Shown: piece after piece, positions 11,933 through 23,976 of the stretch
Numbering within the stretch: the first letter of the stretch is position 1
Layout of the letters: each line of letters begins with the position of its first letter
Assembly (NCBI GenBank): GCA_025786725.1
Contig: JAHLTZ010000008.1
Span: 124,001-188,000 of the forward strand
Reading direction: 5' to 3'
DNA length: 64,000 nt
Source: Syncephalis fuscata
Lineage: Eukaryota > Zoopagomycota > Zoopagomycetes > Zoopagales > Piptocephalidaceae
The notes under the pieces: generated by a model
The model's input: only the letters and a program-made list of their open reading frames with translations
Database searches by the model: none
What the model was told of the DNA's origin: nothing
Program-made: the position numbers and the translations under genes

Positions 11933-14105
11933 GGACAATCTCCTTCATTGCCCCACCATTCCAATTTAACTTCCTTGTACTGAAGGCAAAGAAGATAATG
12001 AAACCAGCAAGCGCAATACCAGAATCCATACCAGCTGATAGAATATAGTTGAATCGGCTCCACCAGGCGTTACGGTAGCGATAGACGACAAACTGAAAAA
12101 CGAAGGCTAAAAGGAACCAGCTGGTGTACATACCAGGTTGAGCAGGTGGCATGGCGGCAGTACTGCCGATGAACACCGGGATGTGAATGTATTTAAACCA
12201 TGAGTTGGGGTACCGACGGGACAGAAGCCAGAATGGCACTGGAAGCAAAAAGCCAATAAGGAAGCACCAGTTAAGAGCAGAGTAAAAGCCAGATGAACCA
12301 AGCATACGATTTGGACCGATGGCCCCCAAATTACCGAGTAGAGTAAATGCACGGCATTAGAGCAGTTCCAGACTGGCTCATCTGGCTGACAGATATTAGG
12401 AATTAGATTAAACATGAGATAAGCAGTGCTAAGATTGACAAGACCGGCGATGATTGTGCCGACACTTTGGGCAATAAACATGTGGCGTGGCGGAATCTTC
12501 ATGTAATGGCCGAGCTTCAAATCACCAAGGAAATAATACCTTGGTTCATGGCAATGTGACCGTATGCCTTGAAGGTAACATTGGCAATGGCACGACCAGG
12601 TAAAATAAAACCGATAACCATTCCCATAATAATGTTAAGACTAAGTGTTTGATTGTGACGGCTGTAATGATACCAGCAGGAATGATAAAAATGGCGGCGA
12701 GGGCAACAGCAAGAATGACACCCCACCATGGCAGATCGATACCAAATACTTCGCACACGACAATGGCTAATACAATATTGGCAACAAACATAAGGCCATA
12801 CCACCAGTCTGGCACTTCGTCGTAGCGGTCCATCAACTTGGCGTGAATATCGTCACTTTCGGAACGAGAGTTATTGAAATGGGCCATGATTTCCTTGCCA
12901 TGATACAGAATTGTGTGAGAGATAACGGCGGCTAGACTAGCAAAACCAAAACCATTTCTTACGGCAAACATAAGGGACATTTGTGGTGGACCGACCTCAG
13001 CATATTTTGCTTCGTCAAGCTGCAAGTTTTTGTCCACAAGCGAGGTGATTGGATAATCTTCAAAGTTAGAAGTAAACAGAGCGGAACTGAAAACGGGCAT
13101 GCTTTGAGCGTTCCAAACATTGTTGAAAAGTCCATAGGGAATGAGAACCCAGGTGACTATAACGAAGCCAGCAAATATGTTGGCAGCAACCCAGAATGGT
13201 ACAGCCAATGGAGACAAAAGGAAAGATGAAATGTAGTTCCAGTCAAATGATATCGCGAGTAGACCAAGACCACGAGTGCCCGAACCAAGCTGGTTGGCCA
13301 GTTTGTTATGTGGAGCAAAGTAGCACAAAAGGGAGATTGTGCTAAGGAGGTGGCCAAGTAACCGGGAAGAAAATAGTATAGAAAACTGCCCAAAGCAGCA
13401 AACCCGAAGAAACGAAGACGCGTCATTTGGCCAGGCGCAATGTCGTCAACATCGTGCAAAGTACGGAAAAGTGTGACGTTAACAAGCTGAGCAGGCCAGA
13501 TCATAGCACTTGGACGAATGAGGAAACGACGGCCATACCAGCCAAACCGTAACCGAGACATTGTGTTGTGACGACAAGCAAGAACGATGGGAAGAAGCCA
13601 AGATCTTGTTCATAGTAGATGCGCTTAATCGTGACGATATCAACGCATAGGCAGTAGCGGCAGCGGCATTGGCACATCCAGTAATCAATACGTGCTCCTT
13701 AACGTTGAAGGGGCCCGGATTAAGGTTGAATGAAAAGCGCCTGACCAACAATGCGATTGGCAAAGTGCGAGCCATAAAGACGCCGAGTGGATAAGAGAGC
13801 AGCTGAGCCACCAGGACCGACACCGTAAGTGGAGTTTCACGGAACCAGAAGAACTGGTTGATGAACGACAATACGACGGTGAAAAAATACCTAGGACCCA
13901 AAAGCGAACGTCATACTAGGTAAAGTTGGGTCATCTTTGTTACTGACAGTGGCCCGAACAATATCGAATGGTGAGTCTTTTTCCTCGAGGTCATTTGATG
14001 ACACAGTAGAGCTTTTCTCTAAATCGTCCTGCTGAACTTTTCTGCCGGATGCAACTCACGCATCACCGACACGCGGTTATACTCATTACTATTGAGCGGG
14101 CTCAT
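11933..14105 (-). CDS. OPT-family oligopeptide transporter, copy 1
   Basis: Proton-coupled uptake of tetra- and pentapeptides or related small molecules across the plasma membrane. No intron is needed. The protein starts [12 protein letters not shown], has an acidic N-terminal tail, and carries both OPT signatures: [10 protein letters not shown] after the first membrane helices and [11 protein letters not shown] in the second half. NQFFWFR and the typical C-terminal [12 protein letters not shown] just before the stop are also present. About 12 hydrophobic segments can be seen, and the reconstructed length of about 720 residues suits the family. At least seven one-base frame breaks occur relative to the conserved protein, at positions that mostly differ from those in copy 2. 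Family assignment is secure; whether this copy makes a full protein is not. Confidence 0.85.
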
Positions 14106-16012
14106 GTTGTCATAAAATAATAAGTAAAATGTTACTCAGCTAAAAAAAATTGAATTGAAAGGTCTTAAAATATGCTGTGGCTAATTAAAAAGCAGCTGCG
14201 GACTGGCTCATAAATACCATAAATAAGGTAGCAGTCAATAGATTCAATCGTAGCTGATTGTTTTAAGTGAAGCTTTTTGATAAAGCGCAAAAATAACGAG
14301 CAAAAGCAATAATATCCGTGTCGATAATTGATAATCAAATTCGTTAAAATAAAACGTAAATGCACAGCGTCGCTATGGTATCGTCAGTGACGGGAAACTG
14401 TGCGGCAGATAGATGTATAGAAGAAAGAAGGCAAATGAGATAGATGCTAAATTTGTGAATAGTTGCGACGAGACAAGCAAAATAGCGGATTTTTATAGTG
14501 TTCTTGTAGTTGGCGTAAAGGCAAAACAACTGGTTAACAATTGCCAATACGCTGCTTCACAAAGTTACTCACCTGCCCATACTATAGACATAACATTAAG
14601 TCAGCCACAGTGAACAACAGGTGACGAGTGAAACGCCGATTAGACAACATGAGAACACTTGTGGATAGTGAAATGTTGACGAAAGTTGGAGCAATGTTTG
14701 TGTAGTGTATGTTGGTTTTAGCTAAATGCCTAACACCGCTAAACTGGTCGTTAGTGCAGCGTTCAATGGTGTGACCGCGGCGTTTTTTTCGCCATCAATA
14801 AATAATATTACATCAATCTACTTTGCTGTATAACAAAAAATATGACGCAAATAGTCTTTAGAATCAAGCATTACGCGTGCTAATAATAAATTTTGAGTAA
14901 CATGTAACTGTGTGTCGTGTAAGCAGAATATTTCATTAATTGCAACAACAAAGCTTATCCCTCATTCTGGGTAATATAAATGAATAAAACTATTGTGTGC
15001 CATTTGTTTGGCACAAACAGAGGCCATATCGCCAATGAGCAACTTCGTTTGCAAAGATCATGTGAACAATATGTGGAGTCGCCCAATTGTGCACAGGTGT
15101 ACCTATCCTTGTTCAGCTTTTAGCGCTATTTTGAGGCCTTGTAACCGCTAATGTCCATATTAGGCTGCTTTACCAATAGCTATCAATAATACACAAATGG
15201 AATTCATCAAATTATTGGCTATTGTTTTACTACCTGATATGCCATTACTCCTATAACCGTTTTCAAACATTACTTTTATCCCACGGCGTTTGATATTTAC
15301 GCCAGCAATAGTTGTTTCTAGTTGAGGCCAAACTCGAAGTTTCACATCCACAAATAGCTGTATATACGGGTTCGCTAAACAGTAATGCATATTTAGCCTA
15401 AATTAGTAGTAGCACTATTTATTGATCAACAAACAAGGCATTTCTACACGTCAGGTCTTTACACTCAAGGTGTGCAGGTTAAAAATACCTTCATGCTTAG
15501 TAAAAAAATATTGATCTGTCTATAGCTATTAGATGCTGCCAAGTTTTGATAAACGATCAGATAGAGCGCAAAATTATAAATAAAAATCAGCATGCTGCGT
15601 TTTAATTATGGTAGATAGAGGAGGTGTTACTAGCCCAGTAGTTAAGGCAGCGTCTCCCAAGCTGAAGGCTTTGGGTTCTTTAGTTTGAATCAATCCTTAA
15701 GTGGAAATCCCCCAGTTTTTCTAGTTAAACAAGCTCAATTAAATTAAATAAGTGGGTCTAGAAACAAGACCTTGGCCAGAATAGCTGAAAAGAAACAATT
15801 GTAATTAACTTCAAGAGAATAGTGCTGTTTAGCACCATTTAAAAGAAATGACCTCCGCGTAAAGTTTATATGGACCGGATTTTGTGCAAAAACGTGGCTA
15901 TCCACCCATTAGTTTGGAGAAGTCCAAAATAGTGGAAAGCAGCACAAATTCTTTAATTATGCACAGCAGGACTCATAAGTTTTCTAAAATAAAATAAAAA
16001 TAAAGAGAAATT
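14106..16012. other. Right arm of cargo block 1, no secure gene
   Basis: About 1.9 kb upstream of the OPT gene. It holds a 47-codon plus-strand frame at 14,980-15,123, a 76-codon minus-strand frame at 15,160-15,390 (KLRVWPQLETTIAG region) that is mostly kept in copy 2, and a degenerate tRNA-like sequence. None is a recognised gene. The interval next to the OPT start is the likely promoter region of that gene. Confidence 0.5.
15623..15695 (+). pseudogene. Degenerate tRNA-like sequence (possible SINE remnant)
   Basis: Contains an A-box-like TAGCCCAGTAGTTAAGGC and, 35 bases on, GGTTC and GAATC, the two halves of a B box, separated by TTTAGTTT. The anticodon and T stems do not pair well, so this is not a working tRNA. 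It could be a tRNA relic or the head of a tRNA-derived SINE. It is duplicated with the block. Confidence 0.35.
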
Positions 16013-17170
16013 AAAAAATACGCCGTTATTAAATTTTAGGGGATTTTGAAAATACATTGTTTTAAATTTCATTATAATAAGGTCCTCTTTTCAAATTTTA
16101 TTTATTGAAATATATTGTTTTAAAAATCTACCAAATGTCTACCAAGCTATTTTAAAATGCCGTATTTAACAATATTGAAATACTGAAGCCTCTGTTGACA
16201 AGTTTAATTTGTTAGCAATTGAAATTTTAAGAGGAAAAAAGTGATTCAACAAGATTACAGCTCATTTGTCTTCATGAAGACCGTTCCAGCAACAAATATT
16301 GGTTTATTTCGGCTGCTAGAAAGCAGAAAACCAGCCTATTAAAGACTGCTAATGCAATCTTGAACGTTTTGACGACTATCCATACAATTCTGGTAATAAT
16401 AATATTATATTTATTACTAAATATATGCAAATAATGTTGCTACACTTTCAAATGTAAAATCAACATATATACAAGTAAAAACATCAAGATAAGCGCATGT
16501 TAATTATTAATATACACCAACAATTGCAATGATCAACAGATGCTATTGTTTGTTATTAGTATTAAATGACTTTGACTTATAGCAATAGTTTAAATCAACA
16601 GATTTATAACAAAAGTTGTAATTGATTGTTACGCTTCTTGTTTTAAAAATTGCAACTTGATGACCAAGCAACACATTATCCTGTCGCTATCCTATAACAT
16701 TAATTTCTGATGCTTATTAACGCTTACTTAACGCTCAGAATAAATGTGTTGTTTGGTTGTATTGCTTTTATAATAAGATTATTCCTTATTGGTCGTTAAT
16801 TACCACAGTTTAACTATAATAAACTGAATAACTTGTATGACACTAAGTAGAAATAATATTGGACTAGAAACTTATTATCCTTTATTATATTGAACAAAGC
16901 TATCATTATATAGTAAACACAACTAATAATAGAACTTGAATGCCTTGTGGTATTTCATCATTAGTGCAGCATATTAGTTCAGGTGGCTGCTCATATGCTC
17001 ACAACTAACAAGTAGCTACTCGTCATATTGTCGTAATAGACATTTGTTACTAGTAATCAGTACTAATATTTGATAGTTATATTATTTTTGTGATCAATCA
17101 CACGATATATCACTTAGTCACACTTTTACAAGACCTGTCCGGAATATCAGAACAGTAATAGTATGTTACA
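16010..17170 (+). mobile_element. Repeat X, copy X1 (truncated)
   Basis: Matches X3 (41,733-43,070) in inverted orientation and X2 in direct orientation. The left end carries the terminal motif CCTCTTTTCAAATTTT then ATTTATTGAAATATATTG. The body includes TTGTTACGCTTCTTG and ends at CCTGTCCGGAATATCAGAAC. It lacks the part of X3 that encodes the zinc-knuckle-like stretch, so it is truncated on the right. No transposase frame remains. Confidence 0.75.
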
Positions 17171-17403
17171 ACCTTATTCTTTCTTTTTATGTACATACTT
17201 TAAACCATGTTATGCAAAAAAAAAATTAGTTGCATTCGATCATTATTTACTCAAATAAATTATTACAAATATAAATGTATATTTTGATTGAATTAAAACG
17301 CAATTATTAAATTACAAACAATATTAAATAAATTATTTTATATGATATTATTATTTAAATAATGTTTATTTACAAAATTTTGTTAATACAGTTAATTTGA
17401 CTG

Positions 17404-17920
17404 TTAAATAACATATAAGTTTAGTTCATTAGCTTTATAGTTGTTATTAAAGTTACTTACCAAAATACGGACAAATTCATTGTAGCTAACACGGTCCGCA
17501 TCGTCTCGTGTCGTGATTTTTGGCTGTCATTGCGTCAACATGTTGCTTTATATCATTTTGCTGACAATCTCCAACTGCAGTGTGTAATGCCGATTTAAGC
17601 TGATCTGTCATCAAACATTCTTTTATCCATATCATAAGCTTTGAAATTACGCCAAGTTTAATACGCTGATCACCGATTAATTGCAAGATTTGCTTTTTAT
17701 GCTTAACAAATTCTAGCATCTTGACTTGGCCATCCTTGTTGCAATCCAGATTAGCAAATAGTTTACTGAGAGTCTCGTCTGACACTGGTGAACCAGAAGC
17801 AATAAGAGCCTTTTTTAGCTCGGCTTCTGTAATAGCACGATCTCCATCGGTATCATAGCTTGAAAATGGGTCGACAAAATTCAATGAGGCTTGGTTAACT
17901 TGCTTGTAATCGAGTACCAT
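17404..17920 (-). CDS. EF-hand calcium-binding protein (calmodulin-like)
   Basis: Small Ca2+ sensor. EF-hand 1 is canonical (DTDGDRAITEAE) and EF-hand 2 is near-canonical (DCNKDGQVKMLEF). A last, weaker loop is read as DDADRVSYNEFVRIL once one extra A in a run of five (near 17,520) is ignored; otherwise the frame ends early at HDTRRCGPC. VRIL is followed by GTAAGT, so either a short last exon was not found or translation runs on 18 codons to a TAA at 17,404. The start chosen is the ATG in AAAATGG. An in-frame ATG nine codons upstream would add MPLFIAIFK. Target and pathway are unknown. Confidence 0.7.
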
Positions 17921-17947
17921 TTTGAATATAGCAATAAATAAAGGCAA

Positions 17948-19432
17948 TAGATGAGAGCTGAATATTGGTACTATAACGAATGTTAATAAAAACGACTATT
18001 TAAACTATAAAAAACCACGTCATCATAGCAATTCACTAAACAGTCATATTCTGTACAATAGTTCACGTCTACGCGCAACATCATCATATTCTACTAGCTA
18101 CAATATTAACTTTGTCATTTTCACTATTCATTAAGTTTGCGTCATTGGTTTGAATACAATAAAAACGTCATTTTATTTCATGTTGGCTTGTAATACAATA
18201 ACAACGCCATTCTATCTGATGTTTGATCTATAGCATTGCTATTGCTACTAATTAGCAAGTTAATTATAGTTTATTATTTAGTGTGCACATATTCTTGATT
18301 CACTTGTATCATTAATGTTGTATATTGGTAATAATATATATATATATCATTTTATTCATTATTAAATCTTAGCTTTATTAATTGTACATCTGTCGCTGTA
18401 TATAGCGCGCTTGTAATTATTGTGTTACCATTGCTTAAATTACAAGATCCAACGAGTTCAGTTTAAGCTTGTTGTACTTAAATTAAGCTTTTCTCGTCAG
18501 GGTCTTTTGCCTGACTCTCCATTTTAATTGCCGACAGAATTATAAATACTTAATGCTGCCGGCCAAACATTAAATAAACAACTTTTTCTACTTCCAATTA
18601 CTTTTAGCTTATTTTCAGGTTTACACAGTTAAAACTTTTGTTTAAATTACGGAATAAAGCTATTTATTGGTAACAAAAGTTGTTAAGCGATTAAATTAAT
18701 AATTTATATTGATTTAAACAATTAGCAATTGACTAGACTACCTTTATTGCTCGCTCTCTCTTCTATTTAGGTTGCTTAGCAAAGCTTACAAAATTATAAA
18801 ACTAATTTGTAACAATAGTTATGTTTCTAATTTGATTAAAGCTATTTTTAAATTTTAATGATTTATATTTGGTTAAAAGAAAATACACGACAATTATGAA
18901 ATAAGTGTTACAAAATATGTAAGCAATTGTTTTTTATTATACCGAAATATCATATTGTATAGCTACAGTAATAATGGATACTTGTATATTATAAATTACC
19001 AATGAATTTATTATTTGCTACCAATTATATATATTTTATTTATTTATTTACTTTCTTGTTTATTTAAAGTTATATTTATTATTTATTATGCTAGACCACA
19101 TTAGTGATTTCAATCAATAATTTTAGTATTCATTAATACTATATTTGTAATTTATAGATCTTCGACATATAGCCGAAGTTTTTACAATATATATTAATAT
19201 TACTACTATTTTTTATTTATTAAATATACGTAAATATGATTACAGCTTTGGACATCAAATAATAACTACTCATATCCATATTTATATTAGTATATCAATA
19301 GCGATAGTCACTTATTTAACCAAATAACCATTTAGTAATAAAAATATCTAATTATTTATAATTATATTATAACAATACGTTTATTTATATCGTACGAAAA
19401 AAATGACTATTTACAAGCGAATTATCGAATGG
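17948..19432. other. AT-rich intergenic region
   Basis: Very AT-rich with TA and TTTA simple repeats (for example near 18,338 and 19,030). I see no coding structure, tRNA or X/Y repeat match here. Confidence 0.6.
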
Positions 19433-19852
19433 TTATAAATCAACTACTGATAAAAGGTCAGCATCGGATAAAAAAATACTTTTTGCCTCTTTAGCTTCCT
19501 TGTTACGACGATCTTTCGCCTCAAGCTTATCGAGTATCTGTGATGGGTCTTGTCGTTGATGACTGTGATTCTTGGCAGAAGGCACGAACTTTCTAACGCT
19601 TGTTGGCATTTGTTGTTCACTCGATAAATCATTGTGACGTCCCATAGTTTTGGATAGCTGATTTGTATCCTGCATAGCTATGCCAAGTTCTTCGTTAGAC
19701 GAACCTAGTGAAGCTTCAGCTATAGCGGCCTCGGCATGCCCATCCGACGAGCTTGAGCCCGAGTTCAAAAACGACTGCCGCAAAGACGATACCGGATGAG
19801 GGTATTTCTTCTGCGAAGCCATCAGCTGCTGAATAAACAACGGGCCGTCCAT
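19433..19852 (-). CDS. Hypothetical low-complexity protein
   Basis: Not recognised. About 139 residues beginning MDGPLFIQQLMASQKKYPHP, with a Ser-rich stretch (SGSSSSDGHAEAAIAEASLG), then a polar region and a charged helix-like segment (ILDKLEAKDRRNKEAKEAK) near the end. No signal peptide or membrane segment is seen from this start. A longer frame begins upstream with hydrophobic residues, but the ATG used here has the better context. It follows the FIST gene by about 175 bases on the same strand. Coding status rests on an open, compositionally sensible frame only. Confidence 0.45.
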   Translation of the reverse strand: MDGPLFIQQLMASQKKYPHPVSSLRQSFLNSGSSSSDGHAEAAIAEASLGSSNEELGIAMQDTNQLSKTMGRHNDLSSEQQMPTSVRKFVPSAKNHSHQRQDPSQILDKLEAKDRRNKEAKEAKSIFLSDADLLSVVDL

Positions 19853-20026
19853 TTCGACAATGAATAAAATAGAGTTCTTGGTAGCAACAGAACAATAGAG
19901 TATAAGAGTAATGGTTGCCAACAAACTGATAATGTAGAATGTACAAATATTTCAGAAAATGATACTAAATAGTGGGAGATTCAACACCGATACACCTTGG
20001 GAACCAAATTTATTAAGACATTTGTT

Positions 20027-21804
20027 TTACTTTAATATTTGCAGCCCATTAGACACAGAACATAGCCATGTGTACAGACTATTGCCCTCGTTTTTACCAT
20101 CCGACGTCGACAAAATAATGCCATTTTCACATCCAATGGCAAGAGACGAACTGGGCGTGGAAGTGTTGGTAGGTGAGACTTGCCATGTAAGTGACTTAGT
20201 ATTAATCTCCATTGGTGTATCTAGTGTATTTGATTAATTAACAACAAATAAACATACTTTTAGTTACCATTATCTAGTGCTGAATAACTATTATCATACA
20301 TAAAAAACTATTAATTACTAATTAGTATTATGACCGATTATTATTGCCATCAAGATTAGCATATATTTATTTTCATACCTGTATATGTTCTCCTGGGATA
20401 AGATCGCCCAGTGTATCTATGGCTACCTGGCCTCGTGATGGATCACCACTGATAACTCTGCCTAGTAAGCGAGCTTCCTATATATCATTGTTATATTTAA
20501 TCCTGCTATTAATATGCCATCAGTAAATAGTAGTAATACCTTTGGCGAATACGGTGCTGTCTTATCGCATTTAAGATCTTTGTTATAAACGCCAATATAG
20601 TATTCTGTAGTCTCAGATTTTAATTTTTGAGATGTATCCATTGAGCGATAGTGTGTTAATAGTGTAGATATAGCTGCCTTGTCATCTAAATCTACAATTA
20701 CATTACCGCGACATCTAGTTATTATGCATTCGTATTGATTAGTCAGTAGCAATATATGGAATATAGCATATTGACTTGCCTTGTGATAGTCATAGGATTG
20801 CCAAGAGGCTGAAGTCCAGGGAATGAGCGTGTCACTGGTACGCTATCTTCTGACGAATTATACGTAATGGCGGCACCCACAATACCACTCTCTGTTACTT
20901 GTTCATTATAGAATAGCGTATGAGATAGACCAGTAACAAACGGTGTTAATGCAGCTACGCCGCCCATCTAAAACAACAACAGCATAAATAAAATGGTTGC
21001 AGTTTTAATAGATAGCTACCATGACAGCTTGAGGAAAGCGATGGTTGACAGCCTCAAAAAATGCATATGGTTCCGTGTCAGTGGCCAATATAAACGCGGT
21101 AGGATTCTAACGATTTATAAGCAGTGATTGTAATTAGTAGCTGTTAACCTACCGACATGGCTGTGTTTAGTTCGCTAGGTAAACAGTCGCTTATAGGTGC
21201 TCGCGTAATAGACCGGAAATCGGACGTTGACCAGTTCGATTCGTCAGTTCTAGTGTTACGATCGCCACTACCTTGTTCTGAGCTCATACGCAAGTGCGCA
21301 GGCCAACGACCTACAGGATTGGAGCGACGCCGTGGCAGTCTGCCTACAGGTATATGGAAGGGTACTACCTGCGTTGTGTTTGTATCAAATGCTAGTTCTA
21401 TAATAGCCACACCAGGTTTTGTGGTGTGGCCATTAATCGCGTCAACAACGCAGCCAAGTTGCACGGTATTAGTTGCTTTTGACGTTTCATTCAGACTATC
21501 CGTGCATAACTGCGGCAGAGTAAGAAGCTCAGTTTCCGAGTAATGTTTGTTTGCATAAATTAGCCGGAGTATACGGTGCTGTTTATCGTCATTACTGGTG
21601 CTCGTCTTTTGTCGTAAACTAATGGCACACTTATTCACGGCAGCTTGTATGTTTTCTTCATGACTATAGGCAGCATTTACGGCCGTCCACAGAAAAGCTT
21701 AGACTGAGCTTTCTTATTTTGTCGCAGCGTTAGACCATAGCAATATCTACCTGAATGCTGGTATAATATGGATATTGACGTGTCGCACGGTGGGATAGAA
21801 GCAT
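20027..21804 (-). CDS. FIST-domain protein (FIST_N + FIST_C)
   Basis: FIST domains are sensory/ligand-binding modules, found in FBXO22 in animals and in bacterial signalling proteins. The middle exons read MMGGVAALTPFV, SHTLFYNEQVTESGIVGAAI, GLQPLGNPMTITR and RGNVIVDLDDKAA, which is the FIST core (GG, Gv.GaaI, PiG.p...T, gN.I.dLd..A). The larger upstream exon (NKCAISLRQK to NTAMS) with LGCVVDAINGHTTKPG fits FIST_N. Introns lie near 21,100-21,150, 20,970-21,020, 20,715-20,779 and 20,475-20,540; the 20,715-20,779 one uses a GC donor (AG/GCAAGT). The first exon (MLLSHRATRQYPYY) looks like a mitochondrial leader but its join is out of frame by one base. The last exon is open in more than one frame, so the C-terminus is uncertain. 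Confidence 0.7.
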
Positions 21805-22063
21805 AGTGGAACAGTAATAACAGCAAAAATAAATGTGCAAATATCAATCGATTAATTAATTAATGGGAGCTACTATCTAAAAAGTTTTATCTCTAAACAG
21901 TGTTTGTAAATCGGCCCACATAAAAATATGATAAAGATCCGTTGAATAAGCGAAAGCAACATTAACATACTTTGAAAGATAAAGCAATGATGCTTTAGTT
22001 TAAATAAATAAATAATTTATTATCAACCATTAAATCTACGCCATTAGGTGAAAACAACTTTAA

Positions 22064-23716
22064 CTAGACGGCACTATAATCCGTGATTGCTATGAAATTG
22101 CTACGCGTACTGAAATACATGCTGGCCATCATCAAATAGGCCGATTCGTGTTGATCTCCCATAAAGCCGTAAATATAGCGCACATCTTGCTTCTTATTCA
22201 TATCGATAAGTACTGACTCGGAAATTCCATCAACATGAACCTCTCGAAATACGTACAAATTACCAATGATATGCTCGTATGCAATGGCAAATGGCCAATA
22301 GAATGTTTCGGTATAATCATGTCCATCTTTTTCATAAACCAATACACGATCAAATAAATAGCCAGTAAATCCTTCTTGCAGCAAAGCGATAGTGGCATGG
22401 CTTTCTGGAATGCGCATCGAGCCTTGTGCAGCGCAGCTTTTACCAGCAGATGCCACGCTGTGGACTACCTGCATATCGGCAATTTCATTGTGGCCCATTT
22501 CAAGTACCACTCGTGATGCATCTAAGGCGCAGGCACGAAATGGTATTGATTGTGGTCGTTGACTAAGGTAAAGCCATCCAAGACGTAGTTGTTTAACGGG
22601 CTTGGTGGCTGAAAATCTATATAAAGCCCATGTAATACGATGGCTATCATTAGCCTCTAATCGCGCCGTATATACGACTGCCGAGCCTTTTTCAACTTTA
22701 TAGAAGCACAAAGCATGCCAATGGCCGTCAATACTGCCAGGACAAATGGTGCCGCGTTCATGTCACCATTGATATATTTGTTTTAATGCCACTTCCTAAA
22801 AAGGTATTTTTAGATTGATGTAATCTACACTGTAGCATTACCTACCTTTATAATTCATCATACTAAATTGATCTAATCTAAATGATACTAGATCTTTATT
22901 CAAATGCTCAGACACTATTGCCCACCTTCCACTAACCAGTTCCAACTGAGCATCTATAGGAATGGTACACGTATGCAGTACTTGGTGATGGTGACGATCA
23001 CGTATTTCCAAAATACCATTTTCGGTCCTAGTTTCTGGCGTGCCTATTATGGCCGTGTAGCAATCTGACATTAACGGGTACTCATCCTTGCCACAACAAT
23101 GGCTAGGATTGAGCCTCCATGGTATAGCTTTCTTAGCTTCATAAGCTGAGACTGTGTCGTTGTTTATGCTCGAATTATCAATACTGGAGCTTGTAAGACT
23201 TTCAAGGCTGTAAATCGTTTCGATAGAATCGTTTGTCTCTTTGGAACATCCTTTCAATACAACACCAGTGGCTGCCACAGCACCGTTATTAAACTGCTTG
23301 CCATTCAGATCGATATTGACCTCAACATCTGTTGTGTTGGAGCGGCACAGCCGCCAATTGTGCTCAATGCATACGTGTCGCCGATAGACGTCATACCAGT
23401 CGAGGCTTTTTAAAGAAGTGGGCACATTATCTGGCATATCAGTACTATTGCGATAGTTACGAGCGCACCAATAGACAAACTCCCACTCTTTGGCATGATA
23501 AGCACCAAACATAAAATGATGTTTGTATATCTCTTTCCATAATAGCGTGTTGTTTCTAATTCTATTTCTTAATGAGCGACAGCAAACGCTTAAACGTAGC
23601 AATACTGATATTGGCAAATAGATAAACATACGATGCAAGTCGCTGGCTGGAAGTGTCCTTAGTAGCGTTATTAGTTTACAAGGTCGAGTCGATTGGACGT
23701 GCTTAATGGAAATCAT
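22064..23716 (-). CDS. F-box domain protein
   Basis: F-box proteins recruit substrates to SCF ubiquitin ligases through Skp1. The F-box lies at about residues 23-70 (LHRMFIYLPISVLLRLSVCC, then LWKEIYKHHF). The rest, WYDVYRRH, HNWRLCRSN and several beta-like segments ending TDYSAV, resembles the beta-propeller-like C-terminal half of fungal F-box proteins but has no clear motif. Exon 1 is 22,841-23,716 and an intron of about 50 bases (GTAGGT...TTTTTAG) follows NYKG. Just after it one TGA interrupts the frame near 22,762, probably a single-base error. It lies directly upstream of the FIST gene, same strand. Confidence 0.7.
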
Positions 23717-23976
23717 TTTGGAAAAAAGACATGCCGCACAGATAAGCGGTTGCTGCCAATTATATTTATATTAGCAGCCTTGCCTTTTCTGTACAATGCT
23801 GTGCCATGACTGTTAATCAACAAACAACTGGTTTATTGGTAAAATCACAGCAACAAAATGACTTGCGCATTAATAAACACTTCAACATTTGTATGTTCAT
23901 TTAAGCCGATTAATGTTCTACAAATACTTAACATAATAATAAAAGCGTTTTATTTATATTAAATAATGTGTGACGA

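Larger units (their letters stand above)
7959..16012. repeat. 8-kb segmental duplication, copy 1 (cargo block)
   Basis: A direct repeat of 33,628-41,670. It starts just before CCATTTTGGTCACAAACTGC and ends at AATAAAGAGAAATTA. It carries secreted-protein genes S1, S2 and S3 and an OPT transporter gene. The two copies differ by scattered substitutions and many one-base indels, so the duplication looks recent. The right edge abuts repeat X1. The left edge follows the start of the acetyltransferase gene by only 200 bases. Confidence 0.93.

Noticed and set aside
15623-15695. A working tRNA gene
   Set aside because: Anticodon and T stems do not pair and the B box is interrupted.
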